Part shown: in pieces, positions 11,631 through 24,900 of the stretch
Layout of the letters: each line of letters starts with the position of its first letter
Numbering within the stretch: the first letter of the stretch is position 1
Source of the DNA: Antedon mediterranea
Lineage: Eukaryota; Echinodermata; Crinoidea; Comatulida; Antedonidae
Direction: 5' to 3'
Assembly: GCF_964355755.1 (NCBI RefSeq)
Contig: NC_092675.1
Coordinates: 10,369,312-10,433,311, forward strand
DNA: 64,000 nucleotides
Notes under the pieces: generated by a model
Database searches by the model: none
Told to the model about the DNA's origin: nothing
What the model saw: only the letters and a program-made list of their open reading frames with translations
Made by a program: the position numbers and the translations under genes

Positions 11631-13726
11631 CGCGTCGCAAACAGTTTGCTTCGTTGCGCTATTAATAGTAGCTTTGATCTGCAGTACAAGATGGTCCTCC
11701 TACTGTCTAAAAAAGGCGGGACAAACAGCATCTGTATGTATAGTATAATAGTTAATTTATTTGAATTAACAATGTACTGTAGTTTGTTTATTATCAGCAT
11801 TGCTACTAACCCGCCTCTCAAAAAAACGAATCTATTAGGACTTATAAAATCAATTACGCCATTTTTTTCACAATTATAGAATTGTAAATTAATCTGTCTC
11901 GAACATTAAACAAAAATAATCGCAAATAATTTATTGAAATAGATTAAAAATAATTTACATTCTGCTCTTTCAATTCAACTTTAATTATCTCCCAACACAG
12001 TATTGTAATTAAAACCAAGTAAATAATTTGAATTAGCAGAATATGCGTTTGTTTATTACCAAAAGTGTTACCAATCAATCTCTCAAAATATAGTCAATAG
12101 GCGTTGTTATGCAATACATTTTTTGTTGTTGAAATAGCAACGTATAATATCAATAACATTGTTGATGTTTGGATGTAAAATTGATTTGATTTCTAATCTG
12201 CATAAATACAAAACGAAAAATACAAACATAAAGGGATTAGACAGCGATGTATATTTTTCATTTCTCACAAAAAAAAAGTTGGTTGTAAAACACCAATCTT
12301 TTAAAATTACGATTTAACGACAACATCCCTTTTCTCTAAAAACTGTGCAAATAATTCACATGGCTAGGCTAAGTGATGACGCCTTTTTTAGTTACACAAT
12401 ATGTTTATACATATTTCAACAAAGAATTAAGATATTTATCCCAGATCTGAAACATTTAAATTATTGTCTCGGCACAAATACAAAAAAAGTACTTGAAAAG
12501 AAATGCTTTCTTTATTCTGTGTATAGTAATCGCCTAAACTGTAAATGTGAATGTCTTAACAGCTATCTATATTGAGAATATAAATTTGCATTTCTATAAT
12601 ATGCAAGTTTATTTTCTTTCAACGGTGAACAGGAACGTCATCAAAGTATGTTTAAAAAAAAAACAACAAAAAACATCACAATTTATAATATCTATCTATA
12701 GCAAGTAAATAAGAGAAAGCAGAAAACACATCAAATATGTGAAGTTAGAAGATAGGCCTACTATTCTAAAATACAAAAAAAAAACACCAATTACAAATAA
12801 AAAAATTATATTTAGTCATTGCTGGGTATCTATGTAACCATACTCTAAAATTGATTTGTAAATGTACATAAAATGCTGTATAGTTAAACATTTCAATTGA
12901 TGTATACACAAACAAAAATCTACAGCACTGTTAATGCAAAAGCAAGAAAACCATTATATTTGTTTTAATATTAAAAGACACAAAATGTATAGTATTTTAA
13001 GCAAGAATATTTTAACTTCATACAACCCCAAAGAACACAATCTGTAAAATTTCTACTATCCTATAAAAAAAATAAAAAAAGAATCTCACACGTTATTCAA
13101 TTTAAAATTCTTTCAAAACAACCCCATTATTAAAATTAATAAATGCTAATAGTTATTTCATTTTTTGGAAAAAAAATAAAAAATCTTGTAAATATTCATT
13201 TATATTTAAATTCATCTGGTTGTTGTGAATTGTATTGAAGCATAACAAGAATATCAATTATTAAAACTAGTCAATCATAAACATTAACAATATCAACACA
13301 TGGCACCATAAAAATACTACAATTACCTCAAAAGATTATATTTATAGTTTGCCTTAAAGAGAAGGTGATACATCAACTTAAACCTTAAAACCATTTAGCG
13401 TTTATTCAAATTCAAATCTAGAACAGCTCTAGAGATGAAGTCCAAGAATCACAGAAATGAGCTTAAAAGCAATACAAGTACTTCTACACTTGAAGTAGAT
13501 ATAGGGAAAAAGTTTGTTTTAACCGCACTAAACTTTTAGATCATATGCCTTGTCCAGTCTAAGTATTTGGTCAACTTAGGCCAAGATAAAATATTTCTAT
13601 TGCAGCATTATTAATAAAAAGCTCTAGAATTTTATTACAATTTACTACACAAGGACTAGAACATTCTTGGCTTATGACAACATACTATGTTGGACAACAA
13701 CTGTTAGTTAACCTAACATTTGGCTA
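11631..13726 (-). other. Probable 3' UTR and flank of TUT4/7
   Basis: No other gene is recognisable here. The TUT4/7 stop codon lies at 13727-13729, and several AATAAA-type signals occur on the minus strand (TTTATT in the plus text, for example near 13400, 13630 and 11929). Which of them is used cannot be told from sequence. The region is A/T-rich with many homopolymer runs. Confidence 0.4.
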
Positions 13727-14345
13727 TTACTGCATTTCTTGTTGGTTAGTTTGATAGCCTCCCCCTGTGTTTTGATAGTAGGTACCTGCTGTTGTTGTAT
13801 AGTTATGCTGTGGAGCTTGGTATGGATTGCGATTTGTAGTTTGACTTCTCACTTGTTGTCCTTCTACCCCAGTGTAAGCCACATACGTATTATGTTGATG
13901 TTGACCAACCCACGGTTGAGAGGTGTAAACAATTGATGTGGGTGTGGAGAAGGACTCCCAATATCCTGGTTGAGTCTTACCAATATCACTACCTCCAGCC
14001 ACAGACATTGCTTGGAACCCATGTAGATTTTGTGGCGAGCCAGACAGTGCAGACATCTCCCTAAATGGCTCATTAAAACTTTGTACATTCGCTAAAGTGG
14101 AACGAGGAGGGGTTGAAGGGAATAGGTAGGTATCTTGTCTTGAGTAGGCTGTTGCATCTTGACGTAAGCCTTGGAACTGAGGTAGATCGTAAACTGTCTG
14201 TTGAAAGGAGGTTTGTTGAGCTTGTTGCTGCTGGGTTTGGCTACTCTGTGGAGATGCTGGTGGAGTGGGTTCACGTGGTAACCAAAGCGAGGAAGTGGTT
14301 TGTGATTGATTTGTCTGACCTAAATCCTGTTGCCAAGCTGCAACT
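13727..14345 (-). CDS. TUT4/7: TUT4/7 exon 20, C-terminus and stop
   Basis: The acceptor AATTTAG precedes 14345 and the exon enters in phase 2, starting VAAWQQDLGQTNQSQ. It is Gln/Thr/Pro-rich low-complexity sequence and ends GGGYQTNQQEMQ before TAA at 13727-13729. It has no recognisable domain. Its frame is supported by the reading through from exon 19. Confidence 0.8.
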
Positions 14346-15878
14346 CTAAATTGAAATAAAGTATTAAATTAGATTCAAGTGAAAGAAAATACAATTAAAT
14401 TGATTGATAAAATGAAGTGATTTACATCTTTGTAATGAATGCTAATAAAGCAAACACTCAACTTTCACAATTCAAATGCTATCTTTAAATGTGAAAGTAA
14501 TGTCAATACTGCATTAAGAGCAGCACTAGTAGCTAAATTTCATATGTACTTTAAGGTTTAGAGAATTTGTTGAGGGTGATTAATCATTCTTGGTTTGGTC
14601 ACACATTTTGTTGTGGTGAAAGGTCAAAGGTCATGGTGAAATTATACAGTGCTGTGGGTACAATGTCATTCTTTAAAATAATTAGCCATAGCCATGTCCG
14701 AGCTTTAAACTTTTAGGCTTGTGTATTAAGGCTACTGAATATTATCCATAGTAGATTTAATTGTAAAATCAAACGCTAAACAACCAAGCAATGGCTATAC
14801 ATAACGCAAAATGTATCCAAAAGAAATATACAACTTGTTTTAAGATAATTATTGATGGAAAAAGGATTAAATTCAAGATTCAAGACATTTTATTGGTCCA
14901 CTTAATAGTTAAAGACAACAGGATTTAAATTTTTAAATACTCCAAGTAAAAATTGATGTCTGTGGTTTTGAGAAAAGCAGTGTTCAGTCTCTTAAAAGAA
15001 AAAATGCATGCTGCTAAATACCAGTAATCCCTGGTACTAAACTACTTTTGGAGAAAAATAAAGAAAATTGATTGTGTTAAAACCTTGAAGTCTGAGGCTG
15101 CTGATGAAGTCTTTCAATCCCTCCAGGTGCCCTGTTATCATTTGCAGGTTCTCCCCATGGTACCGATGACTGTCTTGTGTTACTCTGCCACAGGTTCGTG
15201 CCAGTTCTGTTGGGTTGTTCAGTTATGTTTGATGTATCATATGAAATACCAGCAGCCTGTTGTTGGTAAGCACTTGGTGATACAGTATTTCCCCCACTGC
15301 TTCTTTGCGGACTAGGTGGTGGAGTTTGCGGAGAGCCAATTCCAGGATGGTTTCCAGTCGGAATACGGACAGGTTGACTTTGGAGGTTGGAATTGGTATA
15401 CACTTGAGATTGTCTAGAAAAAAAGTTATAACTTTTTTAATACTATTTAATAAAATGTAAAATACACGAATAATTGAAATTCTACAATAGGTCTTAAGGA
15501 ATAAAGAAGAGGCAGACAAAAAAAACCCAATAGGTAGACAACATCATCAAATGGACTGGAAAATCCTCCTCAGAAAGAGATGCTGGCACATAATCAAGAT
15601 TTCTCGAGGGAACTTTTGAAATTTTCAATTTCGAAAAGAATCTACAACCACAATATGGGTTTAATAGAGCCGGAATAACATTAATCAAATAATAGTAATT
15701 GTACAATGTTATAACTTACATTGTATTGTTCCAACGTTGATCAGTTGAGTGGCCACCCCATTGTTGTGGACTGGACTGTTTAGGCATTTCCCATTGCAAA
15801 CCTGCCTGGTGTTGTTGCTGTTGTTGAGCTTGTTGTTGAGCTTGTTGTTGAGGTTGCTGTTGCTGATGTGAAAATGTT

Positions 15879-15910
<32 letters not shown>

Positions 15911-18900
15911 CTGAGAGTTCCACTGCTGAATATTAAACTGTAGTTGTAACTGCTGTTGTTGGGTTAATTGAGATACATCAGGTCTTGCCTGTTCCTGGCG
16001 TGACTGTGACTGAAATCCTCTTTGCTCTAAACTGCTTGTTTCATTTTGTACACCAGTAACTTGATCTTTCTGGAATGCTGCTGAAATGTGCTGCTGCTGT
16101 TGCTGCTGCTGTAATAATGCATTTTGCTGCTGATGTTGCGCCATTTGCTGCTGTTGGAAATTACTAATAAAGGAAAGCTGAAGTTGTGTTAAGCCCTGAA
16201 GTTTCTTTTGTTGTTGGTGGTGATGCTGCTGCTGCTGCTGTTGGGGTTTTCTTGACAATGCTGATCTGGGTGGGCTCTGATTCATGGGTTTTGAAGACTT
16301 GGGTTGCTGATCAACCTTTGGCTGCATTTTGCTTGCCCAGTACGGCTTCACTTTAGCCTCTTCAGACATGGTATTAGTTGCTTTTAGTTTTGCAGAATTA
16401 TTAGTAGATTTATGCTGGTCTTCAATCTCTTTAGATAACTGAGAAATCATTTTTAAAAACTGCTGTTTTTCCTCAGGGGTTTGACCTTTGTGTGTAGATG
16501 CTGGTGGTTGCTGTTGGAACACACCACTCTTTTGGGGTCGGGGACCTCTAAGATTACCGGGTTGGCCAGAATAATTTGGTCTCCCTTTGATATCCTGATT
16601 TGGATTCTGCATTCGAGGCACTCCCTGTGAAGAAATATTTCTGATAAAGGGAATGTTTTGGTTCTTAGTGCGAGAGAAACCATGTCTTGGGCCAGATGTT
16701 GCATGCTGGTGAATAAGAGGCTGGACAGCAGCTGCTGGTTTTTTGTATGTTCCTTGTTTACCATCTAATTTCCCTCCAACATGCTCACTACCAAGACCTT
16801 TTGGCCCTCCCATAGCCCACTGCCCTTCAAGCGGTTTTATTTCCTGTGGTGCTTTTCCAAGGACAGGGAATGTTGGCGACGCTTGGGTAACCTTAGTTTT
16901 GTCTGGCATGTTCTTAGATTTTGCTGGAGACATCTGCGGTTTTGTTTCAATCTTCTTTGGTATTGTAGGTTTCTCATCTGGCTTTGTCTTGTGTTCTTGT
17001 TTGTGTTCCTTCCAACATTCACCAATTGTTTGCCTCAATTGTTGATACTGATGAGGAACATTGTGTGTTATTTGCACAGTAAGCTGTCTTGGATCTCCTG
17101 GTTTGTTGCTCTTGTTACCATTTCCAGGTAATGAAACTGACCTTTGATAATTTTTCAATTGTTGGTAATCTCTTCGATTCATATCTGCCTGTCGTTGATC
17201 TGTATTGTATAAAAACAATATAATAAATTTGTTTAACAGCAAATACTACTAGCAAATTAGAAATAATTTAAGTCAGTTTCTTAGATGACAAATTGCCAAT
17301 GAGTTAAACAATGTACACATGTCTGAATGTCTCCACATGTGCAAACAAACATGACTTAACTAGTTCCCTAGGTCATAACAAATCAAAAGCATAGGTCAAG
17401 CATTACTTTTGTCAACAAATCGCTGTTTTAAATCGGAGCATCCCAATTTTTAGGGTTTTTTTGGCATTCAAAATCGAGATAGTTGGCAGTAATGCACTGC
17501 ACAACTTAGTAAGGAATACTCTTTCTTATTTAACACTTAAAACATGGAAAAGTAAAATGAGGTGAACAAGTAGATACAAGGCAACAGGCATGGCAGAATT
17601 AGCAAGGAAAGACCCTGTTGAGCTTGACTCTAGTCTGACCTTGTGAAGAGAGGTATGTAGTGTTGCCTTGGCTGTGGTTTAAGTAATATTGATATGGCTG
17701 TTCTGTTCGATATAACTATACCATACCTGGATTTGATCGACTGAATTCCTGATGTCTATACCTCTCATTATCCTGGTTACCTTGACGTTGAATAAAGTCC
17801 TGTTGTCTGTAACGCTCGTCTTGGTTACCTGTCCTCTGATTGGGTGTCTTTCTATCACGTTTACGTGGACAGTCCTTCACAAAATGTCCAACACGTCCGC
17901 ACAAACGACACAAACGATCGTCAGGTGGTCCACAGCCATCAGTTAGTATATCCCCATTGAAAAATATGTTCTAAAATGAAATGAACTTGCATAACTATTG
18001 GCAGCATAATATTAGGAAATCATAACTATCAAACCAGTAAAAGCACCTGCTGCTACATATTATTTATTTTTTATTTAAAACATATTTACAGGATGAAAAT
18101 ATGGTATATGTAGCACTTGTTTTACATATGGTCCTGTTTTTAGAAATAATAGGTTAAAAAACACACATAAAAACACTTTAATTCTTGCTAATAAAACTGT
18201 AAAAATTACAAAAGAAAAAATTATATACATTGTTATAAAAGTAGGGATACATAAATTGTAATTGTTTGAAACATTTTTTGTTGCTTTTTAAAGAAAAAAT
18301 AAATGCAAGAATCTCCCATGGATAAACAAGCTGCCTGGTTAAAAAAAACCTTCAGTCAATCATTATTGAACCATTAAACAGGAATACTTACAAAGTCTTG
18401 GTTAAAAACATAATGCTGTTGTGGAAGATCAAAAGGTGTACCAAAGTGTTCTCTAGCCTTCTGGAATACCAGCATAATGAAAGAGTTCACTACATAAAAT
18501 AAGAATGATAAATTAATAATAATTATTATATTGTAGGACCACTATATCCATAAAGCATACAAACATTAAGCTCTGTCTAGACTATCAACATGTATGTGAC
18601 AAAAACATATGAGCATATGGACATATCACTCCCATATTTAAGCAAATCACTACCATATTTGGTACCACACTTTTCTGTCACAAAAAGTTTGAAAGTGTAG
18701 ACAGAGCTTTAAAACATGAATCAATACAGTTAATTCATTTTTTACCATTAAAAACACATTCCGGATACCAACCAGACTTTCTGGAAAACCAGACATATTT
18801 GTCTAGCCCAATTAAGGTGTCTAGAATTGGGAGAGTTGGCTGTATGTATATACTTATCAACATTAAACAGCTATATTGTGAATCATAAGCATATTTATGA

Positions 18901-21900
18901 AATGTACTCAACTTCCACATACAAATAAGTCTGGTTGGGATACAGTACTTTCTACTATCAGTTTTTGATGCAAGATGTTTGAAAGTTTAACACCCAATTG
19001 ATAATCAAAATATTTAAAATTAAATTAATTTATATTTTGTGACAAAAATAACGGTAAAGTTTGATTTAATTGTCATTAAATTCAGTTTAATTAATTCAGT
19101 CCGTTGGAAAATGATTTGTGTCCTTCTTGGAATTTATTTTATCATATTAAAGTGACATTGTCGATTTAAAGATGCATTGTCCCCAAAAAATATGAAAAAT
19201 AAAGATTTATAAAATCAGACTTTAAATTAACAAAGATAATAATGTTTTAACATAGAAAATAAAATAATGTTTTAACTTATAAAATGGCAAAATAAATAGT
19301 TTAATTTAACAAAAAACATAAAACACATTGGCTGGTAGCCAATTTGACATTTTTTTTTTTGGCTTTAAATTACAGTTTTTTTCAGGTAAATAATTTTCTT
19401 TTTTGATCAAATTTTTGGTCAAAGTGACACATATTCAACAAAAAACTTTAAAAAAATTATTTCTTCAGGGGGCAATTACATTTACAGTAGTGTATTATTT
19501 ATAAAACACATAAATACCATACTTTCTAAGAACTCTGTGAAAGTTGGCAATTTTGTAACACCAAAGTAGATAAAACTAAATAAAACATACTTTTCCTCGA
19601 CACTCCTCCTCCAAGGTTATGATCTAAATCAAAAGGATCCTCTATAGCAATTGAACGTGACGACCACAGCTTCTCAAACTTGGTTAGCAGTTTGAATTGA
19701 CGAATGCTCACCACATATCTTCTGAAATCAAATTCTTCAGTGTAGAAACGAAGCAGACCTAACCACAGTTCACCAACGGAGCACTTGTTCTTTCCATAGT
19801 CTTTCCACACAGATTTCTGTAGATTCAAGTCAAAAAACATATAACCATAATTATGTATGGTGAGTAAAATTTTCAAGATTTCCATTTTCATAACATTAAC
19901 TTTATATTCCAAAATTATTATATTAGCTAAACAATAACAGACTTTTAAACACATTTAGGAATGATTTGTTTTCCACAGTCTGTGGCTAAAACAACCCTAC
20001 CATGGGTCATGAACAAATGGCTGGTTCTCAATAGAAATACAAACAAGAAATATTTCTTACAAAAAACGCTGCTCACTTATTGAAAAATATTTTTTATTTC
20101 AACTGTTTTTGAATGTGTCATTTTATTGTCACATAATAGTTATTTTACCTGAAAAAAATGTAATTTAAAGCAACAAATACTTGTCTGTCAGACAATGGTT
20201 TTTGGGTTTCTTTTCTTTTTTTATATGTGAATAAATATTATTTTTTTGTTACAGAAGTGAATACTCAATTTCTGTCACTTTAGTTAATTTTATTGCTAAG
20301 GTCAAATCTGGGGGTCACTTCATCACCCAAGATATTTCAATTGTGAAGTATCCTATTACAAACACAAACTTTAATGGACTGTTTCGATAATAATTCAATG
20401 AATATCTGACAGAAATGCTTAGGGATTTGTAATTTTAGCATGACATGTCCTAATAGACTCTTTCTCAGACGTTTTTTGGGTCTACTGTAGCAGCTGGAAG
20501 AATCAATAAATCATAGTGGAGTTTCCATTTTCACAAAACTGTCTGTCCTTAGAACTATAACTGCTGCTTGCTTTAGCTTCTGATTGAGTAGTCCTAATGG
20601 GACGTAGCGGGCTAGAGCAGCAGCGTGATAAAATAAGCAAAAAGCTAAACAAAATGATAAAGTGAAACAGCCAGAAAAAATTATTTTCAGCTTTCATCAG
20701 TGCAAGTCAGAATATAATGCATAAATCGCTGCCTGAGTGATTCAAAGGTCAGAAATGGCATTTCTGGTCATTTTTTACTACCGTATATTTCGGTGCAAGT
20801 CGCACCTGTGTATAAGACGCACCCCCTAACTGAGAGTAAAATATCTGTATTTTTTATATCGCCGATGTATAAGATGCACTTTATATTTCATCAAAACAAT
20901 GTTTTTTTAAATTGTAATCAATATTATTTTGTAATAATATATTTTGTTATATCTACAACGGCGTCCTTTATTTAGGTTTTTTCTTACCTAGGCTCGGCCG
21001 CGCCCAGCCTCAACAACAAGTTCTTTCTAACTTGTTATTCATGAGTTTCGCACCCGCAACATCGAGTGCATGACTGTGTGTGTAACACGCACGTGTGTGG
21101 GCTAGCCTCGCTCAATCATTTCGAGAGGGCACACGTTTTCACGGACAATCGTATTCGATTAGTATCTGTGTATCCGAGAAGTGTGTACGCTAGGTCCATG
21201 CTATAATCAACTAGAGAATATACTAGTCGAATACCGTACACCATGTGGCCGACAAGAAGGGCTTGCGCTGGGGGTATGGCGGTCGGCGATCGGGCATATA
21301 ACTATAAATAAATACTATTCCAATCGTAAACGTTTACAAATTAAATTTTATCGGAGCGCCTAAAACAGCTCCATAATGAACAAATCTTTTCATCATATTT
21401 AGTATAACCTTGAAAACTAGGCAGAAGCCGGTTGCAGTTACGTTAGTACACTGTAGCTAGGCCTAGCCTACTCAGGCCTAGCCAACCAACGAGGTGACGA
21501 TATGTACAATCTGTGTGGTCAGTCATTTATGTTCGGTGTATAAGACGCACCCTTAATTTAGAGGTCAAATTTGCGTGTCAAAAGTGCGACTTATACACCG
21601 AAATATACGGTAAAATGTCCCATTAGACTGAATATAGGCCTAAAGGTATACCTTCTGATCAATTTGAAACCAAAATTACCTGTGACCAGTGGTTTTCAAG
21701 ATATAGGGACCTATTAGTGACCTTTTGCCACATTTTCAAAATGTGTAACCAAGCCAAAAATAACTATTTGGCCACTCTAAACCAATTTCTTTGGACCTGA
21801 AAGTGCATACGAAAGTTAATCTAGCTACTAGAGTAATAAATAAATATATAATAATTCCAAAGCCAACTTATTTTAAAAAAAATGATAATGCTGTTGCTAT

Positions 21901-24900
21901 CAGTGGCTGGATCTCAATACAAAAAAAAATACGCAAAAAGCTAAATCAACCAAAACAGCCAGAATGATATGAGATGTCAAACTTTCGGATTTGGTCAGAT
22001 ATTAGAACTGTAAATTGTAGAGTCCACTTACCAAATTCTTAATATCACTATAGTACCAAACATTCCTTTCATCAATAATCTTAACCTGTCGTTCACCCTT
22101 TGGATGTAACTATAAAATATACAAACAAAATATTATTTGATTAAAAACTCAATAATCATCATTTGTTATTATGACAACAATGAACAGAAGATAAGAACAA
22201 TATTATCAGATACATCATCATTATGCATATTTAAGCACAAGAACTTAACAAGTATTTAATACACATTGTTTTATTCCAATTTTTTGACTTTGCAGTTTTC
22301 ATGAATTCAGTAGAAAACGAGATAAAACATTAGGCGCAGGAGCCCCGGATAGCGTTACGTTTGAAAACCCCAAAAAGTGAGGTTTTCAACCATTAGCGGC
22401 ATGACTGATGTGAGTGATTAATGTGTTTTACGGACGGTTTCAAGGACTATCCTACCAGTGGGCTGTTCACTGGTCAAATGATTGACACTTTGTATCACCG
22501 TTTGTAACTGGAGCTGTGACGACCTTTGTAACTGGAGCTGTGACGACCTTGCAAGAATACTAGGCCAGAATTTTTAATTGAAAAGTGCCTTGGTATTAAC
22601 AATAACATGGAGATGGAAACAAATTTCTCTATCTTTCTTTCTAAAATAAATGGTCACTATAGTTTCAAACTAGGCTTAGTCCACCACATTAGTAATTACG
22701 AATCGAAACCTAAATTAAAATTGTTGTTATTCTTTGGCCGTTGTTTGATTAATTACATCTTCATGCCATGTTTTTTTTTCTCTAATGATTTGGCGATACG
22801 CTCCTATATTAATTAGGCCTACTAGCAGAGGGTTCGATGAGTTTTGAAAAGTTATGGAAATGTGGTCTAACATATAGCAATTCAGTTTTTTAAGGCCCTT
22901 CTTCCTTGTCCGAGCCTTTGGAAATATTAAAAAGTTATATTAATATAATATATTCTGTGTTTTCATGTTTTGAGAAATTGTATATCATTTCAGATGTTTC
23001 GCGCTGCGCTTTTATTTGTTTCGCGCTTCGTCTTGTTCGAGCTTCCTCCGTACATACCGATAATTAATATGATTTTTCATTTCATTTTTTGTACATTATT
23101 AAAAAATAGCATACAGAACCCCATACAGAACATACCCTTCTCTGAGAAAACACTTGTGGGCGATTCCCCGAATACGGCATGATGGAATAGCTTTGGAGAC
23201 TTTGACTTTGGAGTAGGCCTAAATCGAAACGTCAAGCAACTCAACAGTTCTTTTCAGAACTAATATAGGCCTACGTGGTGTACCGCAAATTTATATCAAC
23301 AAATATGTAACTTGTTTAGCACGTTTAAAATGGATAGCAAAACATATTTTTAAAAAAAACCCTGAATTATTTCAAACAGACAGCACATTAGTTCAAACGG
23401 ATAGCACAATAGATAGCTCAATCAAATGGATATAACTATGATATAACTGTACTGTGCATTCTATACGGATTATCGGGTAGCACATTCTTTCAAATGGATA
23501 GCACATTATTTCAAATGGATAGCACATTAGGTAGCACAATCAAATGGATATAGTACTGTACATTATTCTATGATTATCGGGTAGCACATTCTTTCAAATA
23601 GATAGCACATTAGGCCTATTTCAAATGGATAGCACATTCTTTCAAATGGATAGCACATTATTTCAAATGGATAGCACATTATTTCAAATGGATAGCACAT
23701 TGGGTAGCACAATCAAATAGATATAGTACTGTACATTAGTCTATAAGGATTATCGGGTAGCACATTATTTCAAATGGATAGCACATTAGGTAGCACAATC
23801 GAATGGATATAATTGTACTGTACATTATTCTATAGCCTACGGATTATCGGGTAGCACATTCTTTCAAATGGATAGCACATTAGGTAGCACAGTCAAATGG
23901 ATATAGTACTGTACATTATTCTATAAGGATTATCGGGTAGCACATTCTTTCAAATGGATAGCACATTAGGTAGCACAATCAAATGGATATAGTACTGTAC
24001 ATTATTCTATACGGATTATCGGGTAGCACATTCTTTCAAATGGATAGCACATTCTTTCAAATGGATAGCACATTGGGTAGCACAATCAAATGGATATAGT
24101 ACTGTTACTGTACATTATTCTATACGGATTATCGGGTAGCACATTCTTTCAAATGGATAGCACATTCTTTCAAATGGATAGCACATTATTTCAAATGGAT
24201 AGCACATTAGGTAGCACAATCAAATGAATATGTAATTGTACTGTACATTATTCTATACGGATTATCGGGTAGCACATTCTTTCAAATGGATAGCACATTA
24301 GGTAGCACAATCAAATGGATATAGTACTGTACATTATTCTATACGGATTATCGGGTAGCACATTCTTTCAAATGGATAGCACATTCTTTCAAATGGATAG
24401 CACATTGGGTAGCACAATCAAATGGATATAGTACTGTACTGTACATTATTCTATACGGACTATCGGGTAGCACATTCTTTCAAATGGATAGCACATTCTT
24501 TCAAATGGATAGCACATTATTTCAAATGGATAGCACATTAGGTAGCACAATCAAATGGATATATGTAATTGTACTGTACATTATTCTATACGGATTATCG
24601 GGTAGCACATTCTTTCAAATGGATAGCAAATTATTTCAAATGGATAGCAAATTATTTCAAATGGATAGCATGGATTTGGGTAGCACAATCAAATTGAGCA
24701 CATTGGGTAACATATTGCATCAAATGGGAGCCTACTGTACAGTTATTCTATTGAATTGAAATATATATTTATAATGGGTAACCTCTTCAATCAAAGACTG
24801 GTCTCCCAGAGGGCCCAGTTGGTGATCAGTGGCTGTGATAATACACCGGGGTAACCCCCCACTCGTCTCGAAAGATGTACTAGGTTCTTTAAAGTACACA

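Noticed and set aside
22970-23182. 70-codon ORF starting MRNCISFQMFRAALLF
   Set aside because: No similarity recognised and no splice context; lies inside the 3.4-kb inverted-repeat element and is of chance length.
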